DNA of 64,000 bases from Acheta domesticus (lineage: Eukaryota > Arthropoda > Insecta > Orthoptera > Gryllidae), in NCBI GenBank assembly GCA_031308135.1, contig JAHLJT010000631.1:194608685-194672684 (forward strand), in the 5' to 3' direction. Each line of letters opens with the position of its first letter. The first letter of the stretch is position 1. Shown here piece after piece: positions 1 through 10,808 of this stretch. The notes beneath the pieces are model-generated. The model made no database searches and was not told the DNA's origin. It worked only from the letters and a program-made list of their open reading frames with translations. Position numbers and translations under genes: made by a program.

Positions 1-139
1 CTTACAATTTGAATTGTTGATACTTACAAGACAAATAGTAGATAAGCAACGGGAAGGCTATACAATAAGTTTTTCACCGAGAAAGGTTATACGCTGTTAA
101 CTCCACTACATGGCGCTTTAGAACAAAATGAAATAATAA

Positions 140-345
140 CGTCAAATGCAACCCGCAACACACTCGGCATTCTGTTCACTCTATATCGATAAATAAATCC
201 AAAACGAAGTATTCTAAAGCCTTAAAAACTAAAATTTTGAGACCGAAATCCTCAAAGAAACGTTTCTCACACTGTAATCTATAGGATGAAACCTTCTTGA
301 ACACTATTACATTGTTCCTGCTCCGCGCTTCCCGATATTACCTCA
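140..345. repeat. Dispersed repeat, copy 1 (relative of 44540-44780)
   Basis: This stretch aligns by eye with 44550-44780 in the same orientation. Both contain a block resembling CAACxCGCAACxC, then AAAGCCTTAAAxACTAAAAT, then AAAGAAAC..TTxCTCACACxG, then a GGATGA block and ATTACATT. Many substitutions separate the copies, so this is an old interspersed repeat. The family was not identified and no ORF was seen. Confidence 0.5.
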
Positions 346-3300
346 CCTGCTCAGAGATATTCAGAATCTGCGAGTAAATCTGAATGAGAGGGACAGAGAG
401 TGGCAGAGACAAACAGACAGACAGGGACAGGGCGAGGGAGGGAGGTCGGGATAGACAGAAAGTGAGAAAGGGTGATAGGAGGGGAAAGAGAGAGGTGAAA
501 GGCAGAACAACGTCTGACGGGTTTTCCTAGTACCTAGTATACGTGTTTGCTGCGTGGGATGCGGTTTCCCTGTGACGTCAACAGTTGCATGTATGCGCAG
601 GTAGCCATTAACTAGCTTTATGCAGAAATTTACATTAGTATATTGTGCGAACGCGTTATTCGATTGTTCTGGCTCTCGCGTAAAACAATGGCAGAATCAT
701 ATGTCCTGGCCGACTTGATCACACTTGCAGCACTTGAGACGTCAAACGACACAGAGTACCGATTCTAGTGGAGTTATTTCAATCACGCCGCCGCTCGAAT
801 AAGAATAATTACTTCCTGCTACGGTACCAAGAGGCGGGAGACTGTTCTATCTCAAAGCACTTCCATCAAAAAACATCCTTATTGTCGACAATAATACGGC
901 TTTTATGTTAAAAATAATATTTTATTGAATTTGAAGTGGAGTAACTTTTTTTCACCCCTTAGTATTAGACGTATGCAAAAACCCTTGGTATTCCGAGGTT
1001 TTAAGTGAATGATAATTAAATCACACATTAATACTATTTTTTTCTAAATATTTCATCAAATTTTTTCACGAAAGACGTACGGCATAGACCTGAACTACGT
1101 TCACTGAGGTTTTTATATCTTCAACATTAAGAACTTAAATATTTTAAAACGAATTATGTTGAATAATGTTGTTAGAAATAAATCTGAAGTTCCATAACAC
1201 ACGGATACATTCTTCGGTTTCGGTTTTAAATATGTTTCGGCTGAAGTTGATCTGAAGTAAACCTGCTGCGTCTAAGCTATGGTTAAGATATTTTAATGCA
1301 ATTCTTCTTTCCTGGGAGAAAATGAGAGAAATTTTCTTCCGCATCCATCCAAAGAAACGTTTTACTCCGCTTGTGGGACTGGACCAGAATTTAAATCACG
1401 CTCGTAAACTTTTCGGGTGCCCCACGGAGAGGAACAGCGGATGATATTCTCCATCTGCGAGTAGACTAGGAGAACATAACGAACTAATCGCTCACAGAAT
1501 ACAAAGCATGCACTTCGCAGATTTGAATATTTGTCGGTTTGGGGGCTCTTGTTTTTTCAGTGTTGGAAAAATGTAATTATTTGATGACATGTTTAGCTGT
1601 TTTCAGATATTCATTTCTAGTAATACTCTATTTAGTATCAATTAGTATTAATATTTGTATTATTAGCTGCAGTAATTTGGTATAACCAGAGTATTTCTTA
1701 AAGTAATAATAACTACTTACAGTATAAAATGGAAGTATAAAATGGACATCTTTGTCGCACCCCATCCTTCTTCTTTCCACTCAGCCTCGCCATATCCCCC
1801 CTGCTCCGCTCTGCCCCCACTTGCTGTCCATTCTCACCCCGCCCCGTCCCGCCCTGCCATTCCCCACTTTGGCATGACCTTCCTGCGTAAACACTGGCAT
1901 GAACAAACGTCCAACATTATCCGCGATATGTAATGGAGCAACAACATGCTACACCACATTTTTGTTGAAGTTGAGATATTAGTTTATTTCGACCCCATAG
2001 ATGTACCTAGATGCTGGGTTTTTATTTTAAGTTTTAAATTCGTCGCAAAATGTGTAATTCATAAATTAATGTTCTTTAAGGGCTGTACATTAAGAGACTA
2101 AACAAAAAGTGAAAAAAATAAGAGGAACTAGGGCGTAAAGAAACACTATATGACAAATTTAAGAAGTTCAGACAGCAATGAGTGACACATATTGGAAATA
2201 TGCCGTAAGACAGACTTCCAGTGCAAGCCCTGAATTAAAAGCTGCGAGGAAAGATAAACATTGGAAGGTCAAGAATGAGGAAAAGGCTGGAACAGGCAGT
2301 ATGCCTAACCCGTAAAGGAAGATAATGATGATGTTCTTTATACCAATGTGTAGAATGCAATGTTTAAACATTTACTTGCCTTATTCTCAAAACTTACGTA
2401 TAGTGACATAGCATGTTATTTTCCCGATGTCTCCAATTGAACTATGGATATCATTGAACCACATTTTGTAAAAATCATTTTATTGATGGCATTTTGAGAA
2501 GAAAACATCATGTTGAACAATTCAATTGAGAAGAAAACATCATGTCCTTTATATTGTATTATGTAAAAGAAAACTTATGATTTACTGACACGATATTTTT
2601 TAAGTAATAACACTATCGGAACTAGAATCAATCTCAGTTTCTCTGTACTTGTGTCTGTTGAACTGTACATTGTATACATAAAGTATGTTAGTCTCCTCGA
2701 ATCTGAGGTTATCGGAACGTAAGAATGATACATCATTGCAGAGACGAAAAACAAATGACAAACAATCATACATAGGGTGGAATCCTTATCGCGACCGAAA
2801 GTACCTCAACGAATTTCTGCGTCCACGCCAGAATGGATTCACAGAAGTGCAAGAGTGATTCAGCTTAGTCATACAGCATCAGTAAATGTTGGCAATGTGT
2901 GTGCTGAAATACAACTCGCAAATTGTGAACGTATTTTCAACCGAATAAGAGGTTCGACGAACGAAATTAAATAAACGAAACTTTGTAATTTTTCGTACAT
3001 AAAATATTTATATGAATTACATAGCGCTATTTGATGAATAAATACATTAAAATATATACATTAAAATCATATTTTTGAAACAATTTTTCGATAAATTGGT
3101 TGATAATGATTCAATTAACGGTAATTCATCTCAGAATATTATTTATTTTACCTTCTAGAGAGTAATAAAGTCGTTAATTGGAAACCAAAGTATTTTTGTG
3201 ATTGTTGACTGATGTGCGGTTTCGGAAAACAAATAAAAGGAAGATACTTTAAACGCTCAAAAGAAACGTTCAAAAATAGTGGACTTTGACGAAACTAACG

Positions 3301-4525
3301 ATTTCAGTTCATATTTTACTTATCAATACCTTTTTGTTTCTTCTGATACTATTACAAGATAAGCGAGTTTTACAGGAAAATTATACATTAATAATATAAA
3401 ATATAACATTTTATTCGTGGTCTTGCATAGTTCTGAAATTTTACTAAGGCTTAAGGAAGACATTTCGTTTCTCAAATCTTCATTTTGAGAACAGTGTACT
3501 TTCTCTTCCCATAAAACCTTAGTATTCATGAAACTGTACGTTGAGAGGGTGTCGCAATAAAATAAAATAGCAACTTTTCAACGTGTTTTATAGCCTACTC
3601 CTCGTAAAGTCATGCAGTTTTTTACGTAAGAATATCATGTAAAACAAGATATATAAGGAAGTAAAGATATCTACTATTTCCGGGAACGATTATTTAGTAT
3701 TTATGACTGAATCTTGTGATAACGAAGACCGCTAGGTTAACACTTTTTATATGAATGGTAGCATTCTCTCGTCATGACGTTATACTTGTTATGTTTGAAG
3801 CGTGATTTTGAATAAGAAATAAAACAAAATGCAATTTCTTTACAATTAAAGAAGTGAATATATTAAGAAGAGTCTTCTTTTTAGTTGATACATTACAATT
3901 CTTAATCTACTTTTTTAACAGACACATCATCTTAAATATGTAAATATGGGGTACCTTAATGGGTTTTATGAAAATTAAATTTCAAATAAACGGGCCGACA
4001 CGAGATCCCCCAAAGATCCAGTCTGTTACGGAGCGGTTCCTTCTTAAATTATACGTTTGGTCCAGATGCACGAAAAAACAGGAATGATTGAGTGATGCAG
4101 GGAAGGCTTGTGTTTATAAGCTTATATGAATGTTTCAGTTTGATTTCAGCCTATTCTTAAAACTCTCTACACATGAATTTAATATACGGAAAACATTAAC
4201 CGCAAAGAAATCAACTGGTGACGCCCGTTACAAAGTCAGACTTACGCCACTGGATGAAACCTGTACTCTCCAAGTAGTTAACAGCTTTAACATAACACAA
4301 AACATTCCATTTATGTAGCTATCTGGTTTTTATTAAACGTTATGTTGAATTAAATTAAGTATATTTTGTTGAAACGTAGACAAAAATTGACTATAAATTA
4401 GTGAGTAAAAATGTATGTGACAAAGCAAAAATCCATATCATCGTTACTTCTTACGAACCACATAGAAATGTAAATCAGCAATTTAGATTCGATCGTTGAC
4501 TTCGAAACATTCTAAAAACATTATT
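346..4525. other. AT-rich stretch with no recognisable gene
   Basis: No coding region is supported here. The open frames are short and unlike known proteins. Positions 380-510 form a purine-rich GAGAGGGACAGAGAG-type low-complexity tract, and 1760-1860 is pyrimidine-rich. If the neuroligin gene runs past the donor at 4909-4914, this is its intron; no following exon was recognised. Confidence 0.5.
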
Positions 4526-4640
4526 GCGTCGGCCCCGTGGCCGAGATCTTTAAGGCCGTAACGATCTCGGACCAAGGAGTCGCGGGTTCGAGTCCCGCCT
4601 CGGGCATGGTTGTATGTGTTCGTCCTTTCACCCCCTATCA
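4526..4640 (+). repeat. tRNA-like head of a SINE (or tRNA relic)
   Basis: A tRNA-like segment has a box A-like stretch (GTGGCCGAGATCTTTAAGG) and a perfect T-arm, GCGGG TTCGAGT CCCGC, at about 4582-4598. The D-arm can pair GGCC with GGCC. The acceptor pairs poorly and no convincing anticodon stem forms, so it is unlikely to be a working tRNA gene. The text after CTCGGGCATGG (TTGTATGTGTTCGTCC) recalls tRNA-headed SINEs common in arthropods. It lies about 270 bp outside the neuroligin exon donor. Confidence 0.6.
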
Positions 4641-4908
4641 TCACCATATCGTTTCATCGTCATACCATAACGTTACATTTAATAGTGGTCGCTAATGACC
4701 TAGTAGTTGATGCGACCTTAAAAAAGTGAATACAGATATTCAAAATTTCAAGTCTATTACATCTCGTCTAGAGAATTCTAATGTCATCAATTGGGTTCAA
4801 TCAGACCCAATCCAATCCATCCCCAGTCAAATAAATCTGGACCAAATTACTCCAATCTACCGCATTAAGGTAGTTCTATTATGGGCGAATGCGTGTAAAT
4901 GAAAGGCC

Positions 4909-4914
4909 ACTCAC
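4909..4914 (-). promoter_or_regulatory. Nlg: 5' splice donor of neuroligin exon
   Basis: On the minus strand the exon ends ...TTC AGC CG and is followed by GTGAGT, an excellent donor match. The split arginine codon (CG plus one base of the next exon) gives phase 2. Without splicing the frame stops at TGA two bases into the intron, which supports this boundary. Confidence 0.8.
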
Positions 4915-5206
4915 CGGCTGAACATGTCGTGGTAGGTGTGCATGAGCGCGTCGGGCAGGTTGGCGACGGCGCGTCCGTCGACGACGGGCGCCCACCTGGG
5001 GGCGAAGGCCGGCACGTGCACGGTGGCGTTGACGAGCTCGCTGAGACGGCGCTTGCGCAGGCACGTGAGCAGCTCGCGCGGCCGCAGCGCGCAGTTCACG
5101 TCCTGCGCCAGCTGCGTGGCCGCCGTCGCCGCCTGCTCGGGCGCGCGCACCACCGCCCAGTCCGCCAGCGCCGACCCCGACAGCAGCGCCGCGCGGTGGA
5201 ACAGCG
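4915..5206 (-). CDS. Nlg: Internal exon of a neuroligin (cholinesterase-like domain)
   Basis: This exon codes for about 97 residues of a neuroligin, a postsynaptic membrane adhesion protein that binds neurexins through a catalytically dead cholinesterase-like domain. Recognisable landmarks are LFHRAALLSGSALADWAV (start of the exon), NCALRPRELLTCLRKRRL with the spaced cysteine pair of the cholinesterase fold, an NAT glycosylation sequon, APVVDGRAV, and a closing HTYHDMFSR. This corresponds to the segment just after the nucleophile elbow of the alpha/beta-hydrolase fold. The reading frame is open throughout and both ends are flanked by usable GT-AG sites. The entry codon is split after its first base and the exit codon after its second. 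Composition is strikingly GC-rich against AT-rich flanks. Other carboxylesterase-like adhesion proteins such as gliotactin or neurotactin are possible but fit less well. Which insect Nlg paralogue it is cannot be told from one exon. Confidence 0.87.
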
Positions 5207-5240
5207 CTGCGCACACACACACGTACTGGTTAATGGTTTG
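5207..5240 (-). promoter_or_regulatory. Nlg: 3' splice acceptor with TG repeat and branch-like site
   Basis: Reading the minus strand, a branch-like CATTAAC is followed by CAGTACGTGTGTGTGTGCGCAG and then the exon. The usual polypyrimidine tract is replaced by a (TG)n run directly before the AG. Acceptors of this kind are often weak or regulated in other genes. Regulation here is inference. Confidence 0.65.
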
Positions 5241-5276
5241 CGGCCGGAAGTGCAGGGAAAACGCTATAGCTCAAAT

Positions 5277-5740
5277 TCTTTGATACTTCGAATTCCTTAA
5301 TATCTCGAATTCCTGAGTTCCTTTGAATTCCTTAGTCCCTCGAATTCCTTAGTCTCTCAAATTCCTTAGTCCCTCGAATTCCTTAGTCCCTCGGATTCCT
5401 TAGTCCCTCGAATTCCTTAGTCCCTCGAATTCTTTAGTACTTCCAATTCCTCAGTACCGCAAATTTCTTAGTACTTTGAATTATTTGGTATATTGAATCT
5501 CCTGATATTTCTTAATTTGTTGACTATTTGAATTTCTTGTTTCTTCGAATACCTTGGTACTTTCATATTCCTTGATATCCCTAATTTCCTGATACCTGAA
5601 TGAGATGTTACCTCGAATGCCATGATTTCTCAAATAGGTTGTTACTATGAATACCTTGATACCGTGACTGCCTTGAAATTTCTAATTCCTTGATATTGCA
5701 AATACTATATCTCTAATTATTTGATATGTCTCATTCCTTA
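5277..5740. repeat. 17-bp minisatellite (GAATTCCTTAGTCCCTC)n, degenerating outwards
   Basis: The core at 5324-5430 repeats GAATTCCTTAGTCCCTC almost exactly, so an EcoRI site recurs every unit. Units then decay into AATTCCTTGATA-like variants up to about 5740. The array starts roughly 70 bp from the neuroligin acceptor, on the upstream-intron side in gene orientation. A homogeneous centre with decayed edges is the usual picture of an ageing minisatellite. Confidence 0.9.
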
Positions 5741-5910
5741 GTTTTTTTGAGTTGGCAGTAACCAGCTCTGTACTCAATATGATTGATATTTGAAACCAAC
5801 GTAAGTCAAAGTATGGAATAACTCGAATATTCCTCGGTCGAATTACAGATACCGAGATTTCACAGCATTTTTATTGAAATTTTTGTAGGTTCTTTCTGTT
5901 ATTGAATTGC

Positions 5911-5950
5911 TCTTGACAAGGCACATACTGAATGTGCGAAACGTTGAGCT
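5911..5950 (+). ncRNA. Degenerate hammerhead-like motif (Penelope-type)
   Basis: The sequence reads TTGACAAG, a perfect 6-bp hairpin GCACAT-ACTGA-ATGTGC, then GAAACGTTGAG. This is the layout of a minimal hammerhead: CUGAUGA core, stem II, GAAA, then cleavage-side bases, as seen in Penelope-like elements. The CUGAUGA box is decayed (TTGACAA matches at four of seven positions), so activity is unlikely. No reverse transcriptase is nearby. Confidence 0.4.
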
Positions 5951-5959
5951 AACAATAAA

Positions 5960-6884
5960 TGTATATAATCCAAAAGTCCTTTATGGTCAATACATATTTA
6001 ATCATACCATCTACAAGATTTTTATTGTGAAATGTTATTTTAAACCTGAAAGAATCTCTCGTGTAGAGAAACCCCTCTATTGCTAAATATAAATAATACC
6101 ATTTTCTTTTGTTCTACGTCGCAAAATATAAATTCATTTTTGCAATAATGCCTCTGTGAACACAATTCGCTGTTTCTTTTTAGCATTTTTTATTTTTTAT
6201 TTGCATATGCTTTAGCACAATATTTTTCGATGTATCTTGATTTTTTAATGATTAAAAAGAAGAGTCTACTTCATTCTTCGCTTGAATAAAAGCGTACTTC
6301 TGCTTCCAAAGGTGTTTAAAGTGTTTCAATTATTTGTGTATCTTTTGTCCTAAGGTTTCTAATAGTTGGACGGTTGCATCATCCAATATTCTCTTAAAAC
6401 ATTTCAATTTATGCTTGAGATTATTAGCAAAATACGCATTTTTATATTCGAAAATATCAATTCCTCCTTAAAGTACACATATAAACGGCTTTTGTAAATT
6501 AATTTTATCAACAGGAAACAGGTTCTTTACCATCCAAGCACAGGTGACATGAATGACATAAATACACGATGATACCTAATAAAATGCTGTATGTACAAAG
6601 CTAGTGTATATATTTTCAAAGAAATGTTACCTCGCTACACATAGAGGACGATAAGTGATTGATGAACATCCCAGAATGAGTCTAGATTTAACACGCAATG
6701 AGAGACAATGAGACATAATTGAATATAAAGAAGAGTATAACTGTTATTGATAGAAATAAAATTTTGAATATTGAAATGAAATATTTCTTAGTAACTGCAA
6801 AAATGATCCATCATCCCCGAAAGCATTTGAAAAATCAAAAGGATACATAATAGCTCTTATGTCATTTTAAATAGTGTATTTAGC
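5960..6884. other. AT-rich stretch, no feature seen
   Basis: I see no coding potential, RNA structure or clear repeat boundary. The composition is typical of the AT-rich background. Confidence 0.4.
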
Positions 6885-7960
6885 CCCATGCGTTTAAAAG
6901 TTTGAAAAACTTTGAAGCCGTTTTCTAGAAAATGGCGGTTTCTGGAAATGCGGATTGTTGAGTTCATTTTCATAGAAAACTTTTGAGTATTCAAGAAATT
7001 TCATAAGACATCATTCAAAGCAAATGTACTCATAAATGTAATAATGTATACAAATTGCCGCTAATTGAAGTATTAACGACGTGACAGAGACATAAGAAAA
7101 TTACTTTTCGATAATTAAAAAAAAAGAATTCAGCAAAATTTCGTTGATGTCGCCTTTCACTGTAAATTTTTCACCATCCCTACGGAAAGTTTAAACAAAA
7201 AACTGGGAGCCGTTTGAGAAATACCGTTTGAGCTTTTGAGAAATTATAGTTTTTATTTTTTAATATTGCACATAATAATATTTCACACAATATTGTGCAA
7301 ACGCTACTATTTTTTTTTAAAAAATGTGCAGGACCATAATGAGAGAGCTAATTTTGGAGAACAAATTTAATTTGAAGGAAAAACCTCTATTTTCAATTTT
7401 GTAGTTGAAAGGAGACTCCGAGAAAATTTCACACTCACAATTTTCGAAAATTCAGAGGTAACGGAACGACCACCATTAACACCATGAAAATCGGAAACTT
7501 TGTCACTCTTATAAGTGAATTCACTCTACTCTTAAAATAAATTTAAAGAAACAATTTGGAGCCATTTTTGAGAAAATTTTGAAAATGTCCCAAGGGATTC
7601 ATGTCAAATGCCATCAAAATTGAAAGAATGGTTTTCCAAATCTCAGAGCTTTGAGGATAGGTCGGTCGATTGGAGAATATTCTTTTGGAAAAAAATTAGA
7701 ATAGTTTAGGTGCTAATGTTGTTTGCTGACAGACGGGCTGCCTGAAGGATGTTTGAGAAAAAAATCAGAGGTTCCCAACACGTGTATTTCTCCGAATATT
7801 ACTCCGTATATACGTACTACATTCAGAAGAAAATAATACAGATTTTACTCATGTGTGCATTTACGCTCTATGCATACCATCTAAATTTACCTGACAAAAG
7901 TGAAGACGACGAAGTGTTTTTTCGACGTTTCGGGGAAAATCCCAGATAATGCCAGAAAAC
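6885..7960. repeat. Long dispersed repeat, copy 1 (relative of 46200-47300)
   Basis: Several blocks match 46240-47290 in the same order and orientation. Examples are GCCGTTTTxxAGAAAATGGCG, ACATGTACTCATAAATxTAATAATxT, TTAACGACGTGAxAGA, CAATTTTGTAGTTG and GGAGCCATTTTTGAGAAAAT. Both copies end near GACAGACGG and are followed by related ACTCCGTATATACGTA text. No reading frame survives. It is a roughly 1-kb ancient interspersed element of unknown class. Confidence 0.65.
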
Positions 7961-8269
7961 GGATAGTTGCAATTTTATACAGAACGAAGAGAGCAGTGCT
8001 TTCCATTAAAATAAAAAGTCGTTTTTTTCATTTTGTAAACATTCAGAACAATATAACAAACTAATTTTGAAATCTGCTGTATGGAAAGTCAACTTTTTTT
8101 CTACACGTGACACAATATATATTTCAACGCGGACTCGAAGTGTTACCTCCCAACAATCTTCACTATAGATTTCACGAAGTTTCATGAAGTTTCTGCCTCC
8201 CTGCATGAGCAAACTTTACCTGGGCAAATCGTACTCTGCAAAAGCTAAAACCTATCGCTGCGTCAGAGC

Positions 8270-8840
8270 AGTTGCGAGAAATGGACGTGGCAGAAGGCAT
8301 GGCGATGGTGGTGACAGAGAAGGCAGCGGCGGAGCTTGGGCAACGGGTGTGGCGGTAGCGACGGTGGCTGGGGAGGCGGAGAGGGCGATGTGAGGGCACA
8401 GGCAGCGGTAGCGGCGGTGACAGCCCTGGTAGAGGTAGTGGTGGTCGTGGTCATGGTGTTAATGGTGGTCGTGGTGACGAGTTTAATGGTGGCCGTGGTG
8501 ATGTTAATGGTAGTAGTGGTCATCATGGCACTGGTGGTGTTATTAGCAGTAATTATGGAGTTGATGGCGGCGATGTTGGTGGTGGTAGAGGACAAGTTGG
8601 TGATGAAGGTGAGACGATGATAGCGACGGCAGCGAAAGTGGAAGTGACGATAGCGGAAGTGGAGGCGATGGTGATGGCAGCGGTGAGGGTGGTGATGGCG
8701 GCGGAGGTGACAACAGCTGCACCATCGGCGGGAGTGTCGCTGGTGGCTATGGTGATGTCCCGTGATGGTGTTAATGGGGGAGATGAAAGTGGCGTTGGCG
8801 GGGGCGGTGGTAGCGATGGTGGTGACAACGGTGCGCCATG
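8270..8840. repeat. GGT/GAT trinucleotide-rich low-complexity tract
   Basis: The plus strand is dominated by GTGGTGGTCATGG-like triplets, so every frame is open for long distances and gives poly-valine, poly-glycine or poly-threonine. One plus frame reads RGG-like (GRGSGGRGHGVNGGRGDEF), and after a frame change GDDSDGSESGSDDSGSGG. Without homology, splice sites or a steady frame this is best called a degenerate trinucleotide repeat, not a gene. Confidence 0.65.
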
Positions 8841-9020
8841 GAGTTGCACATCGGCGCACCGACGCGCGATGCGCCGCCGCGCCACACGCCGCCAGGCGCT
8901 CCGCGCCACGCGCCACCGCGTCGCACCAACGGCACAGGGTGGCACGCCAGTGCTGGATCACGCCGAAGGCGCACGCCACCACCGACAACGAAAAGCGACA
9001 GGGAAATCGAGCCTTGGCCT
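8841..9020. other. GC-rich, CpG-dense island
   Basis: A short GC island with many CGC, GCGC and CGCC strings abuts the triplet tract. Frames are open on both strands (for example minus RFSLSVVACAFGVIQHW), but none resembles a family I know. It may be a CpG island or a relic. Confidence 0.35.
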
Positions 9021-9085
9021 TCTGCGTGGATTCGGTAAAGGTCAAAATGTACGAGAATACGCGGCAGGCAATCGGTCATAGATAA

Positions 9086-9455
9086 GTCAGCATAGCCAGG
9101 TTCTACTGCTTGTCTTCTTAGTAAAATGTCATTATAATACATTACCATTTCAGTTATTTTATCCTTTGATTCACTCATCTCTCTTATAAAAGTGGTGGGT
9201 AGCAAACGAGTTGTCAGCATAGTTAGGTTCTACTATTTTACTGCTTCATAATGCCGTAGTATTGCATTACCATTATAGTTCTTTTCACAGCTCTTTTATC
9301 CTTTCATTCACTTGTCTCCATTAAAAAAGAGAAATATGTGCCAACAGAGCCAGATTTTACTATCTTATTGCTAAAATGGCATGCATGAAATACCATTACA
9401 GTTCTTTCATCTTTTCATTTACGCATATTTCTTATAAAAGTTGAGAGACGATGAA
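9086..9455. repeat. Three tandem copies of a 127-bp unit
   Basis: Units start at 9086 (GTCAGCATAGCCAGGTTCTA), 9213 (GTCAGCATAGTTAGGTTCTA) and 9340 (GCCAACAGAGCCAGATTTTA), so both spacings are exactly 127 bp. Each continues through ATTACCATT..AGTTxTTTxATC, TTCACTxxTCTC and TTATAAAAGT. Divergence rises from the first to the third copy. It is non-coding. Confidence 0.85.
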
Positions 9456-10808
9456 ACACAGGAATAAAACTTTTTATCGATACAGTCGTGCCTTTGTGCT
9501 TTTAAATGGTCTGTCATGAAATTATCGCTGAGTGTAGGCAATGAATGCAGTAAAATGAAATAAGTCCTGAAGCTACTGGTCACCATGTTGCAGTTTTGTA
9601 TCATTGAAGCTGACATTCTGTTTACTCTTTTTCGAAGGGTGCTTTCTTCGACATTTTATCGGATTTCTGAAGTTATTTTGGAAAACATTTTTACATTTAT
9701 TCAGAAGAAGTGTGCCAATGAAACTTTTTTACGGACTTACAAGATAACTGTCCAATATTTAATTTTCGCTTTACATTCAAGATATTCTCGTATGTTAAAA
9801 CTTTCTTTGACAGTCTCTAAATACATAACAGATTTTTATGTAATTTACAGATATACTGTAGGCAAATACTCTTACATTTCGTAATTTATTTTCAGTGCTT
9901 AGTGCTTAAGACCCATTTCATTTAAATTGCACTTTTATCTCCATTAATTTCCAACTTTTTTTACCCTTTCTCCCTTCCTGTTCTGGTGATCAATCGCTAT
10001 TGCAAGAAAAGTAGAAAAATCTTTAAGTTGAATGAAACGAAAAGTGTCATTTTTTTCCTTCAAAGCGACTGGCGTACTGTCTATTAGTGTTTCTGAATGT
10101 CTCTTTAATTTCATATCATATTACGCAACATTTAATACTACTGCTGACGACGCTCTTTTCATGTTTTCCATCATAGATATTATTGTACTACTTTATTTAC
10201 TTTATTCTTAACAGGAAAGACGTAATATAACTCTTTTACTTTATTTTTTTCGTAAAGAATAAAGTAAATAAACTCAATTTTATGCAATAAAGGGATGAAT
10301 TCAGTTTTATGTACAACACACACACAAACTCAATTTTGTGTATAATAGGGATGAACTCAGTTTTTCGTAACATTAACTTTTAAGCACTTGTGTCAATTCT
10401 CATCACGAAAATAGTGTTAATTTTCTTTCTCGTTTCCCCTTGCCTTTTTATCTTTGGATTCTGTATGAATTTACACTTCTGAAGTTTAGGAGGGAACATT
10501 TTTAATGTCATTTCATGATCGTGAAATATCTTTTATCTTTGAATTCATACAGCGTGTTCGGTTTTCAATGAATGTGATTGTGTTACAAGAATGCGATCGT
10601 AGTCATATATTTACACTGGATTAAATGTCCAGATGGCACTTATTATTTCTTTTTTTATTAAAATCTCCACGTCAAAATTTACCGTTTCATATCCAGTGAA
10701 CATATTTTACTATTGCTCTTATGGACATTTTCATCCCTCAGTACAACCAGTGCCTTTATATCCAACATTAAAAAGGGAAGCGGAAAGAATGAACACAGTT
10801 GTGGTCAG
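9456..10808. other. AT-rich stretch with one short duplication
   Basis: No gene is supported. A duplicated block of about 55 bp occurs at about 10271-10380: AAACTCAATTTTxTG, ATAxxAGGGATGAA and TCAGTTTT appear twice, separated by an ACACACAC run. Confidence 0.5.

Noticed and set aside
4528..4606. Functional tRNA gene
   Set aside because: The T-arm is perfect but the acceptor and anticodon stems do not pair well, and SINE-like text follows, so a tRNA-derived repeat is preferred.
8263..9045. 260-codon Thr/His-rich minus-strand frame
   Set aside because: It comes from the GGT/GAT triplet tract and its composition is repeat-driven. The GC-rich N-terminal part was not recognised.
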